DNA of 64,000 bases from Diplosphaera chodatii (taxonomy: Eukaryota > Chlorophyta > Trebouxiophyceae > Prasiolales > Stichococcaceae). A program made the translations under genes and the position numbers. Positions within the stretch are counted from its first letter, which is position 1, and each line of letters opens with the position of its first letter. The stretch is taken from positions 372,001-436,000 of the forward strand of contig JAALGY010000057.1 in assembly GCA_032358165.1 (NCBI GenBank). The letters are read 5' to 3'. Below are positions 23,415 to 35,542 of this stretch, in pieces. A model generated the notes under the pieces. It did no database searches and was not told the DNA's origin. It saw only the letters and a list, made by a program, of their open reading frames with translations.

Positions 23415-24562
23415 ATGGCGCAGCGGCTGACGTACCGCCGCCGGCACTGCTACGCCACACGGTGGGCTGCTGCCTGTTGCTGGGATGCCACAGCCATGCC
23501 TTGCTGCTGACCGTCTTGCAGGCAAGTGTTGACCCTGCCACTCGTTGCCACGCAGGTCCAACAAGACCAAGAAGGTCAAGACGCCAGGTGAGGCGCCGCT
23601 GGGAGCGAAGTCCTGTCCACCTTCTGGACTTTGCTTGCACCTTGCATTGTGCCAGCGTCGGCTGCTGAGGTTTTACCGTGCCTTGCAGGTGGCCGCCTGA
23701 TCTTTCAGTACACCACCAAGCGCGCCAGCCCGCCCAAGTGCGGCGCCACCGGCGTGCGCCTGCAGGGGGTGAGCCAGCAGCCGCTGCCCCGCTACCACGC
23801 GCCGACATTGCCTTTTGCTTGCGCTCACCTCGGCTCTGGGCAGCGTGTCAGCAGCCTGCACGCGCCGGGTGAACAGCCTCCGGCGGGCTCAGGTGGCGAC
23901 TGTCTTGTGTATGTCTCCTGCAGATTGCGGCGCACCGGCCCAACAAGCTGCGCCACCTCGCCAAGCGCCAGAAGTCGGTGAACCGCATCTACGGCGGCCA
24001 CCTCAGCCACGCCATCGTCAAGGAGCGGTGAGTTATCATGCGTGTCGCACCTCCCGTGCCGCGTTCATCACAGAAACGTGCAGCACCGACAGCAGGCAGC
24101 GGGGCCAGGTGCCTGTGGCTGCGGCATCTGCTGGAGCTGCTGCCAGCAGCAGTCAGCGCAGGCGGCAGCTGCTGCAGCTGGTTCCACGACTTGCGCAGCA
24201 TGCACACAGAGACTGGCTTGCAAGCGGTGCCTGGCAGCAGTTGCGGCAAGGCCGCCCGAAGACGCGTGCAGCATGCACCCGGGCTGCGTGTGGCGCCAGC
24301 GAGGCTGGGTCAGGGCGCAGCACACAGCGTGGCAGCACAGCAAACTCTGGAGACTCTGGAGACGGTCGCTCGTCTTGCAGCCTTCACGTGTGGGAGTTAG
24401 GCACCCTACAGTCAGCAGCATTGCCGGCGTTCCGTAATGAAGCATGACTGAAGTCGTGTTGCGCTGCTGCGCAGGATCGTGCGCGCCTTCCTGATCGAGG
24501 AGCAGAAGATCGTGAAGAAGGTGGTCAAGCTCCAGCAGCAGCAGAAGGCCGGTCAGGCCTAG
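23415..24562 (+). CDS. RPL34: 60S ribosomal protein eL34
   Basis: Five exons (23415-23461, 23556-23587, 23689-23768, 23924-24027, 24475-24562) join in phase into 116 residues, against 117 in human. The sequence starts MAQRLTYRRRHCYAT, continues RSNKTKKVKTPGGRLIFQY and KCGATGVRLQG, and includes RPNKLRHLAKRQKSVNRIYGG. It ends ERIVRAFLIEEQKIVKKV. The MxQRLTYRRR start, the YGGxxS segment and the RAFLIEEQKIV motif identify eL34, a small basic protein of the large cytosolic ribosomal subunit. The human CxxC zinc motif region is reduced here to a single Cys near PPKCG. It shares a divergent promoter with a small membrane-protein gene. Confidence 0.96.
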
Positions 24563-25290
24563 GCGGCAGGTGTCAGAAGCCCTGCGTCTGAGGGATGCAG
24601 CGGTGACGAGAGGGAGCCAGACGCCGCACCGCGGGGTATGGCGGATGGTTGGAGAGCGGCACCACTGTGGTGCTGGTGCTGTGCAGCAGTGGCGGATGTC
24701 GGATGTCTGTGGGAGGATGGACCGTGGGGCTGATGTAGCCAGAGACTGCTGTCCACTGTGTGGGGGACACTCGGCAGATGCAGAGGCAGTGCTGCACCAC
24801 CCTGCTGATTACTGTCGATGCTTGTGTAAGACCCTGGCATAGTAGCGGCGTTGGTGTAACTACAACCTGCAACAAGCACTTCACCTGACCAGATACACAG
24901 CATTAAACACCAGTCATGCCCAATGCTGCTTCCGACGCTGTTCGCCTGTACGTCCACATTGCCTCTGGAACAGTTACAAACACTGCCAGCTTGGTCGAAG
25001 CGTCGGCACAGCATTCAAGTGTACAGTGAACAAGGAGCACACACAGCCAGATCAGGCATGGCAACCACATCATGCACACTCCGTACGTTGTCAGTATTGC
25101 ACTCATGCGATGACAGCACTGCAATCGACAACTGCACTGATGAGGGCTCTGCCAGCCACTCAGCGGACAGCCCACATGTCACGATCACAACAACTCAGTT
25201 GCATTCCAGTCACGCTTACAATCAGATCGATGTAGTCAGACGAGAGTGCTTCCCGCTCCGACCCTGCACTCACACTCAGGCATCGCTACC
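24563..25290. other. Convergent spacer between eL34 and PNGase genes
   Basis: It contains the 3' untranslated sequence of eL34 and presumably that of the PNGase gene, which ends at 25291. No coding exon was seen. Confidence 0.5.
24825..24829 (+). terminator. Candidate TGTAA polyadenylation signal for eL34
   Basis: TGTAA, the usual green-algal poly(A) signal, occurs about 260 bases after the eL34 stop. A second copy lies about 30 bases further on. Position and motif fit, but there is no transcript evidence. Confidence 0.45.
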
Positions 25291-25306
25291 CTAAACCCTA
25301 AACCCT
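25289..25306 (+). repeat. Telomere-type (CCCTAAA)2 motif at the PNG1 stop
   Basis: Two and a half copies of CCCTAAA lie exactly over the PNG1 stop codon, so TAG and the last codons are read from TTTAGGG units. This may be a chance telo-box or a small internal telomere-like seed. It also tells which telomere repeat type could be expected in this genome (inference). Confidence 0.7.
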
Positions 25307-28300
25307 TGCGCAGCCAGCTGGAGGGCCTGCGCTGCTGCGGCTGCGGGGGCCAGGCCGCCGCCCGCCATGAGGCGGCTGAAGTGCTCGTGCACGCGCTGTT
25401 GGAACGCCGCCTTTGCATCCACTTCTCCTGCACTGCTGCCTGGTAATGCAGCAGCGGCGGCAGCCGCTGCGGTAGCCGCTCCAGCAGCTGTCGCCACGCC
25501 AGCGTCTGGAGTGCTGCCGGGCTGGGCGGCGGAGTCTGGCTGATCACTGCATGTGGCTGAGCCGCCTGCGGCACCTGGCGTCCTGCCGTCCCGGATGCCC
25601 AGGCGCCCCAGCTGCTGCGACGGCGCTTGGGCGACTGCAGGACAGATGCGAGACGCAAGTTGCTACACCGCCGCGCGCCGACCTACCAATGTGAAATGAG
25701 ACTGGATCGTCGTGAGCAACTCCAGTGGTTGTGATCACATAGGCGAGGGTGCAGAGGTTGAACCCACAGCAGAACGCCAGACAGCTGCACGCGCATCAGC
25801 CTGATTGCAGGTGACCAGTATGCGTGGCATCTGCTGGCGTGGTTCGTCCCCGGCCGACGTTGCTCATCAGCTGGGTACCCGGTTTCGCACCGTCGGGGTG
25901 GCAGTACAGGTCCAGGCCCGCCAGCTGCACCGCGCACGCCGCCTGGGGGTCCCGCAGCCGCGAGACGGTCAGCCGCCATCGGCTGCAGGCGGGCGTCTCT
26001 TTGGCCAGCTGCGGCGCACAGCACAGGCAGCATGAAGTATCGGCAGCATGCTGCATGCTAGCGCATGTCATCCATCAGGTTGTGCAGGGAGCATCAATGG
26101 CTTTGAACCCCATGATGGTGATGGCCGGGGCAGCTGTGTAGCCGCAACAGGCGGCGGCCAGAGCAATTTGGGTGGCACAGCTGCTGCTGGGTGCGCCGTG
26201 GGCCAACACCAGGATGGCACAACGTGGCGCTGGCTCCGCACATGCACCCTGCAGGAGCCCTGCTTCCATTGTGTGCACAGTGCCCGAGTGCATGCACACT
26301 GACTGCATCCAAGGGCATCAGCAGCAACTTCAGAGCGGAAGCCGCCTCACCTGTGAAGGTCTGACGCCGCGGATGCAGATGGCCCATGCATCCCACGATT
26401 GCAGAACAGGCCTATCCTGACTGTGGGCAGACCCTACAATGTTGCTGCCATGTTGATGCTCCTTGGAATGTTCGGTACTTCGCTGATGATCCCTGAGCTC
26501 ACCTGGAACTCCAGCCGCCCGCCGCGGCTCCCAAAACGCACGCCCTCCCGCGCATCCAGCACCAGCCAGCCCTGTAGTGCTGCTGCACGGGCGCCTGCCG
26601 CGGCTGAGCCCGCTGCATCGCCCGCAGCAGGCGGCCGCCCCGCGGCTGCGGTCGCCACGGCGCCCGCTGCCGCCTGCGCTGCTGGCTGCGCTGTGTCGTC
26701 ACGCACCGCCGGCGGCCGCCGCGCCGTGGCATGCCCTGCAGCGGCGGCTGCTGCAGGGAGGCCCTCCAGCACCCAGTCGGCCGGGTCGCGCTCCGGCGCG
26801 TCGCCCGCGGCGGTCAGCGCGTAGCTGGCGAGGCGCCCGGAGTCCGCAGGACACGAGTCCAGCAGCAGCGCCACCTGTTGCAAAAACAACACCCTGTGTT
26901 GTTTGTCCGACGCTGGCTATCGCTCTGAACCCCATCAAGAGCAGCTACATTGCCACGTGTGTCACCTATGCATGCATGCAGCAGTGGTCTGTTCTTTTTT
27001 CGTGCGTCTTGCAAGACTGCAGGCAGATGCATTTGCAGTTGTCCGTGTGGCGGTGCTCGTAGCCGAGGCAGCAAGCGCAAGATCGTCAAGAGTCCACTGT
27101 GGCGTGACACCACAGCACGAGCCCTGGAGGACTGCTGAAAGCTGCATCGGCCGACATCTGCAGCGTGCACTGGAGCCTGGCGACCTTTGAAGATAAGTTG
27201 ATCCCACGCCTGTGCACAAGCCCACCTCCAGCCATGTCGCCTGCCCAGGCGTGCCGCCGCCAAAGTCAAGCCACTTGGTGTCTGACCGGCCGTCCAGCAC
27301 CTGCGGCATCAGCAGCCCACCCTGGAGTGTGCCGCCAACAAAACACCCTGCTTTGTACCTCCAGCACCCCGAGCACCTATATCGATGATGACACATGCAG
27401 TTTCAACTTCCGTAGATTGTATCTAAGGCAAGAAAGGGCAGGCATCCGCCTGACGCTGCAGTAGTCAGTGCCACACCTTGAGAGCAGTTTCCAAGGGGGC
27501 ATTCTCTCCGGAGGCGCGGATTGCTGCGCCGCTTACATGCCGCTGAGCGCTGTTTAAACTGACTTCGAGCGCTGGAGATGCTCGGCTGTTGCGCCCGTCA
27601 CCAGCACGGCGCCAGCGTGTCGCTGCAGGGGGGGCGGGCGCTTTCGCTGCGGGGTGGGCCGACGGGGCGCCCAGCTCGCCGCGCGTGGCCCGCCACTCCA
27701 CCGACCCCGTCTGCCGGCCTGCAACAGGGTGTGGGGTCTGCTTCTGCATGCTGTAGCAGAGAGGAGAGGGCACCTCATCTGTTGGCAGCTGCACTGTTCC
27801 AATCGCCTTGATTGACAAGTGGCAAGCTGCATGTTTATGGCACGTGAACATACTGTGTGTGTATGTATGTATATACATAAATATATATGATATGATATGA
27901 TATATATATTTATATGTATGTGTACGACAGCTCGTGTAGGGGCACAGGGAAGCCATGGCTCGGCAAAGTGAGTAGCGATCCTCATCAAGAGCTTGGAGGT
28001 GCACATCAGGCAGCACCTGGAAGGGGCCCAGCTGATGCGCTGGCACCGCCAGCCGCCAGCTGGGCAGCCTCAGCGGCGTCTGCTGCTTCCGCCTTCCGTG
28101 CCTCCGCTACCGGGAGGCCGCTGCGCAGCTGGCTGCTTACGCTGCTGATCGCTGTCTGCACTACCAATCAGCATTCGAATCAACGAGACGGCCTTGCAAG
28201 ATGTATCAAATCCTCCAACACTGTGCCGGCGTGAATGGCAAAAGAGCATCCCAGACCGAGAGAGTCATCCTTATAGTCACATCCAGAGGTGGGCAAGGCC

Positions 28301-30276
28301 CAGACTGACCTGCAAGGATGACTCCGAGACGAGGGTGCGCCCTGACAGGGCGCCAGCAAAGTCGGCGGTGTAGCGCCGGGTGACGTCAGCGGCGCCGCGC
28401 CTGCCAAAGGCCACCACGTACGACTGCTGCTTGCCCCAGCCCGCCTGCAGATGTACATCTGGCAATATCGCCCCCAACTTCGCTGTTGACATGTGCTGCG
28501 CTGCATGCAGGTGACATGACAGGCCTGGAATGAGCTGCTAGACGTCCACTTGACAGCAGTCATCTGTCAGCACGGTGGCTGTATAATCACATCTGCACAT
28601 CATTCAGCTCCCCGTTGCATGCTCAGAGTTGCTGCAGGCACACAAACAAGAATCTCACAGGAGGGTGGCGGATGCAAGGTTGAGAGAAGCGCAACACACC
28701 TCGTACAGCAGGGGCCGGTCCCAGGCGGCCTCGCACGGGTCGGCGTGCACCCACCGCCCCAGGCCTTCGCTGTAGTACTCGCACCACACGTGATCGGCCT
28801 GCAGCAGGGGCGCATCGTCAAGCACTTGCTGCCGAATTAGTGGGAGTTGGAAAGGGTTTCAGGCATGACAGTTCCGAGCATGGCATGTGCAGATTTGATG
28901 TTGCAACCCCGGGAGCTGCTGCAGAGCGCATCTACGAGTGCCTGCACAATCTCCCTATGATGTGGCACAGGGAGATTGTCCAGGACTCGCACTGCTCTGC
29001 AGCTGCTATGTACGGTTGCAGCGTCTCTCACGCACATCTGTCATAGGGACCTACTGGGGACCAGTGTGAATTAATCTGCGAGTCCGCTCATTTTGCAACC
29101 CGCAAGAGCTCGCAGAGAGGGTGAGCCTTACAGTGTCGAGATCCGATGATCCGACTGTGCATTGCACTGCTGTGCTCCACGCTGTGCAGATGTTTCAGTT
29201 CATCAAGCGTCTGGGACCCAGGCACTCACCCAGTCCCGCACCCAGCGCGCCTCCAGCCCCGCCGCCCGCAGGCACAGCCCGAAGCAGTTGGCCCACTCGC
29301 CGCAGCGCCCGCGCCGGGTGCGCAGCAGCTTCACGGGGTCGTTGTACCGCGGGAACCTGCGGTACAATGTTGCCACGTCCCACATGGGCAGTGTCTCCCC
29401 TGGGTGTGCGCTGCCTGCAAATGATACTCGATGAGGTGTGCGCCTTCTGACATCCTGGTAAGAAGTTATCCGCGCAGTTGGCCCAGCAATACTTCTCAGT
29501 ACCACTCAGCCTGGCTTAACATCGCATGCTGCCATGCCTGACAGGGTGGCCGTGCTGCGCAAGCAGCGGGCCAGCGTGTGCGGGGGGCGCGGGCATCACA
29601 GGACTGCCGCGGCAACAGGCAGCGAGTGACAGAGCCGTGCTCAGATGACTACATTGCACTCGAAGTTACCGTGGCTGAAGGGACATACACGGTGCACTGT
29701 GCCCGACATGAATGCATATCATAGCTTGCAACGTGCATTCAAGATCAAGCACAGTGAGCGCATGTGAGGCCATGTCTGGCCAGCATCTCGATGTGCTGTC
29801 AGATGAGCCTTGCCCCATGCACACTGTGCAGGTCAGCCTTGCAAAAGAAATGCATCGCAGCGCAGGTGCTTCTGCCAGTGGCCGCATCTTTATGATCATC
29901 CCAAAGCCACAGTCAACCTGCCAGAGAACATGTCTGTGCTTTCGCTGCACTGCACTGGTAATGTCACCAGGTGACATTATATGTGATATGTAATTTTAAA
30001 CGTCACCTGGTGACAGCGGAGCAGGCGGTGCAGCGGTACACCTCCGTCCTGCCGGCGTCGCCGTCCGCCGCCTCCTGCGGCGAAGGCGCCTCGGTGCCGG
30101 TGCAGAAAGTTTCCCGGCTGCCGCAGTAGTCGCAGGGCGGAGCATCCACCTGCAGTAGGTCATAGGTCATAGGTATAACATAGGTGTGGTATAACACAGT
30201 CCTGACAAGCACTGGCCTTCGGCGCTGATGACCTGTTGGCCAGGACGGCTCTGCACACGCACCAGCCGCTGGCAGT

Positions 30277-30312
<36 letters not shown>

Positions 30313-30998
30313 CGCAGGCACCACCTCGCACCCAGGTGAAGAAGCCCGTCTTGAACCAGGCCAGCATCTCCTGCACCAGCGCGTCGTCGCAGTGCAGCGG
30401 CGGCTCCTCGCCCATCTGCCGGCTGAGCGCGGCGGCATCATCGGCGGCAGCGCTCAGGCGCTCCAGCGGCATCGCCTGCCGAGCTGCATCCTGTGATCCC
30501 GGCACCTCGTACTGTACCGATGAACAACATCAATGTTGCTGTAACACGGCGTCTGTTGATACCTGACGATGGGCGTGCAGGGCAGGAGGGCGACAGGTCG
30601 TTGTTGTCGAGGCAGGATGCCACAGGAAGCCACGGCACAGCGTGCTGCGGACTGCGCAGAGTGGACGGCTACTTCGCTCAAGCTGCAAACGAGAACGAGA
30701 AGACGACTGCCACTCGTCACGGCGCGCACCCGAAGCGCGGTCTGCACGCCGGACTGCAGCTGCCGCATGAAGTCCAGCTGCGCCGCATCGCCCGGCGCCT
30801 GCCGCCACTGCCGCTGGCGCTGCAGGGCGCCATGCGCGTCCTCCTCCGCCTGTTGCAGGCAACATGACTGGATGTTGTGGCTGTATCACGTAAAGCATAC
30901 AACCATGTTGTTCTCACTGTGCAGTAACTCAGTGCTGGAATGCCGCATCTGCGGGCACACACCTGCAGCTGCCGCGCCAGCGCCTCATCAGCGTCCAT
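25291..30998 (-). CDS. PNG1: Peptide:N-glycanase (deglycosylating amidase)
   Basis: Thirteen exons join in phase into 684 residues: 30998-30963, 30849-30730, 30511-30332, 30149-30007, 29356-29230, 28798-28700, 28444-28310, 28128-28017, 27718-27537, 27300-27226, 26874-26503, 26008-25879 and 25634-25291. The transglutaminase-like core is intact: Cys178 in [10 protein letters not shown], His205 in DHVWCEYYS and Asp222 in WVHADPCE. The zinc-site cysteines are C118-x2-C121 and C152-x2-C155. The next conserved block is [17 protein letters not shown]. The C-terminus carries a galactose-binding-like module as in plant PNGases ([66 protein letters not shown]), interrupted by an Ala/Gln-rich insert. 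A last helix ([20 protein letters not shown]) follows a low-complexity Ala tract. In the cytosol PNGase removes N-glycans from misfolded glycoproteins exported from the ER. The start ATG opens [12 protein letters not shown]. No N-terminal PUB domain was seen. Confidence 0.95.
27861..27925. repeat. AT-rich imperfect palindrome in a PNG1 intron
   Basis: In otherwise GC-rich DNA this stretch is almost pure A/T with TATG/TACA ends. The arms at about 27873-27888 and 27901-27917 are near inverted copies flanking a GATATGATATGA spacer. It lies in the intron between the exons at 28017 and 27718. A hairpin or cruciform is likely. Confidence 0.75.
29960..30014. repeat. Paired palindromes at a PNG1 splice donor
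   Basis: 29960-29978 is a perfect 19-base palindrome (AATGTCACC A GGTGACATT). 30002-30014 is a 13-base palindrome (GTCACC T GGTGAC). The two are inverted copies separated by an AT-rich 23-base spacer. The 5' splice site of the PNG1 exon ending at 30007 sits at the centre of the second one. Confidence 0.85.
30278..30307. repeat. (CAG)10 microsatellite in a PNG1 intron
   Basis: Ten uninterrupted CAG triplets lie inside the intron after the PNG1 exon ending at 30332, read as CTG on the coding strand. Confidence 0.95.
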
Positions 30999-31801
30999 CG
31001 CCTTGGCACTTTGGCTGACGAATCTGCCGACAACGTCCTCAAATGGCTGTCTGCTCGCAGAAAACCGTCGAGCACAGGAAGTTCGCCTGGGAACAGTCAC
31101 CCGATGGCGCAGAATTGGTGTTGATAAACAGCCCTGCGCAGCCTTCAGCGGCCGTCCTGCTTGCCTACCTGCTGCAGAAGAATGCATGGAATGCTGAAAT
31201 GTGCCAATGGACTATACAACCCGCTGCTGGGTGCTGGCTTGCTGCACCTGCAGTGCAGCACCCCGATGACCGCTGTCCGCATTTCTGGCGGGCCTTCGCA
31301 AACAGGGCAGCTGCACACAAGACGAGTGCTTGCAGCAGCACACACCGCAAAGCAACAGTTTGTTGTACATCTTGTGACCAACACCTTGTCCGCGTGGACA
31401 GCATCGACGCAGACACCAGAAGGACGTTCCAGGATCGTCTGCACCAGCGGGGTTCTGAGCATCGCTTGGGTTGGGTCCCTTGGTGCGAACGATTGATCGG
31501 CCTGCTGCTGGCTGTGCCACAATCCGTTCAAGATCTTGTCAGCCAGCGTTAGACGCTGTGCTACCAGTCAAGCGTATGGGATGCACTTGCCTGCGTGCAT
31601 CCTCGCTGCGGAGGCAGACAGCAGGCAGCACGGAAGCATCCTGCCTATGCTAGTGCTCACTGCCATCAATGCAATCGGTTTTGCGTGGCCCAGCTTCGAA
31701 GCTCAGCACGATGACTGACTGTGTCTGCAGCACAGCTGCGCGTATTGTGTCCTGAGACGTGTGGCTGATGGATGCTGATGTTGTGGAGCGCTAGGTGCAG
31801 C
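30999..31801. promoter_or_regulatory. Divergent spacer, probable promoters of PNG1 and the 31.8-kb gene
   Basis: It lies between the minus-strand PNG1 start at 30998 and a plus-strand start at 31802. No exon or TATA motif was recognised; promoter function is inferred from the head-to-head layout. Confidence 0.4.
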
Positions 31802-34800
31802 ATGGCTGCGCCACAGCACATACACCTCGGAGCCTCCAGCAGCGACGAGGAGTGCTCTTCAGAGGACGAAGGCGCGCCTTCTGCTGATGCGAGCACCCAG
31901 CCGCAGGTGTGTGCATGCTGTGAGTGACGAGAGCAACAGCCGGTGCTGCAACCATCCATCCATCCAGCCGCTGCTCGATTGAAGGGCTAGCTGCTGTCGA
32001 CTCCGAGCATACTTTGCAGACCTCTCAGCACCACGCCTCAGCTACTGCCATCTGCATTGCCAATCCGGTGACCTGAGACATGCCAATGTGCATGAAGAAC
32101 AGCTACACAGTCTGGCGGCTGAGGTACCGCGTCCGTGGGCTGCAGTTACTGACGATCTCGTGATGCGTCACTTTGTAGGAGGCCCCTGCTGAGGGTGATG
32201 ACAGCAGCGACGAGACATCGGCCTCGGAAGGCGCGGAGCATGGCGGGGCGTCTGCCTCGGCAGAACAGCAGCCCGGCACTGGAGCAGGCGCCAACTCGTC
32301 TGATGATGCTGACGGCTCACACCAGGCGCAGGCTCTGGACATGTCCTCAGGTTCAATGCACCAGCAATATTTCATAAATGATGCAAAGACAGGATTTCCT
32401 ATACCCATTATAGTACACCGAATGTACTGTTGCCTGGCGAGCAACTGACATCATATGATGGGCATCCACCGGTAGTATATTTCGGCTGCAGTAGTCTAAT
32501 CAACAGTGGCAGCAGAAACACCTACACCTGTGGTTTCACGACGCCATGGAGCCACATGGCAGGCTTGAGACGACCAATGCTGGCATCAAGAGTAATTGAA
32601 CCCAGCATATTTCGGCTTTGTGCCAGTGTTTCCATGAGCAAGTCATTGTGCACTGCAGCATATATGCAGACGAGGTGTGCAGCAAACCGAACCAATCGTG
32701 TAGACAAAGACATGGCGACCGCAGTGACGTGACCATGAGCTTTCACATGCACCGTTTCCTGACTGCAACTGCAGGCGATGCCCTGATGGCCCTGCTCACC
32801 GAGCAGCAGCAGCAGGCGCAGGCAGCAGCGGTCGCAGCTGCAGAGGCCGCACATCGTGAGCCGGCAACATCATCCGAAGATGACAGTGGCAGGTCTATGA
32901 GCAATGGAGACTCTGATGAGGACAGCGAGCTGGACAGGCAGCAGCAGGTGTGTCCAAAACCAGACGAATGCTTCAAGCTACAAGAACAAGTCACAGCTGC
33001 TTGGTGTAAGCTTCCTGTGTTGACCCTGCAGCTGTCAGATGTGCGATGCTCACCCTGCAGAACCTTGCGTCAAGTCAGACCAACAGTAGCTATGCTCACA
33101 GGCGGCTCAGCAGGCGGCTCTGGACGCGATACAGAGGCAGCAGGAAGCAGCAACTGCAGCTGCATCAGCCCACAGAGCGCAGGCCGGAATGGACGTGGGA
33201 CATGGGCCGCTGACGCCACGAAAAAGGGTGCGTACAGAGCCTACCAGCTGTGTGAGTGAACTTATGGCAATTTTCTCATGAGCACAGCAGCTGCAGCAAG
33301 CGGGGCTTCAGAGCTGGAGTCGTCTCTTGTGCCGTCTTTTGAAGCCCAATCGTGGAATGGTGACGGGTGGCCATGAGTGCGGCTCTGATCCTGACCTCAC
33401 CGTCGACTGCAGGCAGCACAGCCGGCGGAAACGAATCTCGTACCAGAGGCGCACCCGCAGAGGCAGCTGGCACCCGTGCGCGTACGCCTGACCGGCAGAC
33501 AGCCCAGCGGCGGTGACCCGCTGATGCCAACACCTTCAGCTGCAGGTATGGTGACAGCTGGCGACAGCGGCCAGTGCATGAGTGGCAGCTCGACATGCAC
33601 GCTGCTCAGGCCCAGAGGTGGCCGCAGTGGGGTCCTGCCATGGCTTGCCTTTCGCCTTTCGATTTGCCTTTCAGACTCCGTCCACATTGTCAGCTGGCTT
33701 GAGCTGAACCTCCCTATGGTGCAGACGTGGAGATGGCGGCGGCGGATGGCAGGGCGACCGACGGGGAGGATGCGACGGCACACGAGGTACTGCTGCTTGT
33801 GTTGCGCACGGTGCCAGACGCGAGCTGCCACGTCTGTGCACAGCCTGCCCTACTGCCCCACATCTGGCTGTGCAGAGAGGGTGGTGCGGTGGTCACTCGC
33901 ACCTGAGCACGGGACCAGTGCCAAGCAGTTGCTCCATACCTTTGTCGTGCACATAGCTGTGCCTGCATCGTGCCATGGGCCATTGAAAAGCAGGATCTAC
34001 AGTACACAGTGATGTTTGGTGGCTTTAAAACAGCCTGGGCATCGCCTCAGCAGTTGCGTAGGGTTGGTTGAGCAACCAGGCGTCATACGACTGACTGCCG
34101 ATCTGGCTGTTTTCTTGCTCAGGCGAAGACTCCTGTGTGCCAACGCAATACTGTAAGACATGCACTGATCACCATGCGTTTCCACCACGCAGGTGTCACT
34201 GTATCTGCAATCCTCGACACCAGCCCATTGGCTGCCCTGCAGCACGGCAACACCTGCTCGACTCCAGTGCGAAACCCCCCTGACCCTCAGCAGATGTCAA
34301 AGCTTGCTCACATGTTGTCTCAAATGCCCCGCAGCTGGAGGCTCAGCGGCTGCTGCTGGAGCGCCGGCGCTGTGTCGAGAGGGCCCTGGCGCTGCAGGCG
34401 CTGATGAGCCCGGTGCGATTCTTGCATCCTGTGCAAATTGAATGTGGTACTTGAGGCGACATCCATACGTTCGAGGCGAAGATGTCCGGCCAGGACCCAA
34501 TCAGGCAACAGCGATGACATCTAGGACGCTGCTGTGTGACTCCGCTCGCAATGGCCAGGTGCTGGATGGTGCCCAAGGGAACCAGCCTGCTTTGTAGGCC
34601 CCGCACCGCAGGCAGGCTGGTGTCTGTCGGTCCAGACCAGCACCTGGCCGGCCTGAATACTGTCATCACCGGCGGCGCCTGTGCAGTTTTGTACGACCAG
34701 AACCATGCACACATTGCAGATATTACAGATTGCCTACTGGGGCGAGTTCGTGAGTGCAAAGCAGGATACTAGTCGTTCGTTGCTATACGCTGGAATCCAC

Positions 34801-35542
34801 AACGCCGCTGGTCAAGCAGGAATGGAAGCAACAGCAAAGCACACAACATAGCACATGCGGACTGTCTGCACATCTACATGAAGCAAGTGCATCACGCGAG
34901 CAACGACTGCGATGCTGCAGGCGGGCATGTGGGTCGGCATCGCAGTGGGCGCGCTGCTCGACGGCGGCATGCGCGGTGACGCAGCAGGCACAGGAGTGGT
35001 CGTTGAAGATGGAGATGCAGACGCCCGTGCAGATGAGCCGCAGGTGAGGAGCGCACACAGCTCTGCATGCTGTCAACAGGCATCAGCGCCAGAGCAGTCT
35101 TGACGTGAAGCTGCATTTGTATCACATATGCACTGCAGCTGCTGTTTGTGTCTGTCTCACATGGTGCTGTGCAACCGACGCTGCACCAAGTCTCCATCTG
35201 ACGGCATGAGTGTTGCAGCTGTTGCACTGCTGCGGGCACACAAGCATAAGCCTCCGCATGCAGCAGTGCTCGAGCTGCTGCCATACTCATGTCGCCATGC
35301 AGATGTGACTCAACGATGTACAATTCAGTCGGAGATCGAAGAACAGCGAACGATGCTGTGATTTGGCACTGCAGGCTGAGAACCAGGAGGATCCAACACC
35401 AACGGGGCGCTCAGGTGATGGCGACGCAGGCCAGTACGTACGAGCCCGAGGTGAAGAAGCAGCCAAAGCAGACAAGGGCAAAGGCGGCAGCAAGAAACGC
35501 AAGAAGCAGAAGAAGCAGCACGTTCAGCGGGATGCTCCCTGA
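31802..35542 (+). CDS. Acidic, low-complexity nuclear-type protein, 386 residues
   Basis: Ten exons join in phase: 31802-31906, 32179-32350, 32775-32947, 33111-33227, 33413-33545, 33725-33786, 34335-34412, 34720-34749, 34921-35043 and 35375-35542. The N-terminal half is Ser/Glu/Asp-rich (SSSDEECSSEDEG and similar runs) with Gln/Ala-rich helices (EQQQQAQAAAVAAAEAAH). An LTPRKR patch follows, then a Leu/Arg-rich helix (LEAQRLLLERRRCVERALAL). A short hydrophobic part reads ILQIAYWGEF joined to AGMWVGIAVGALLDGG. The C-terminus is strongly basic (GSKKRKKQKKQ), a clear nuclear or nucleolar localisation signal. The start ATG opens MAAPQHIHLG and ends at a GTGTGT donor. No catalytic domain or family was recognised. 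A role in chromatin or ribosome biogenesis would be a guess. It is convergent with the AP2 gene, 320 bases away. Confidence 0.8.

Noticed and set aside
23101..23420. Long minus-strand frame upstream of the 67-residue membrane protein
   Set aside because: It runs through the shared promoter into the eL34 first exon; the ATG at 23029 is the better start.
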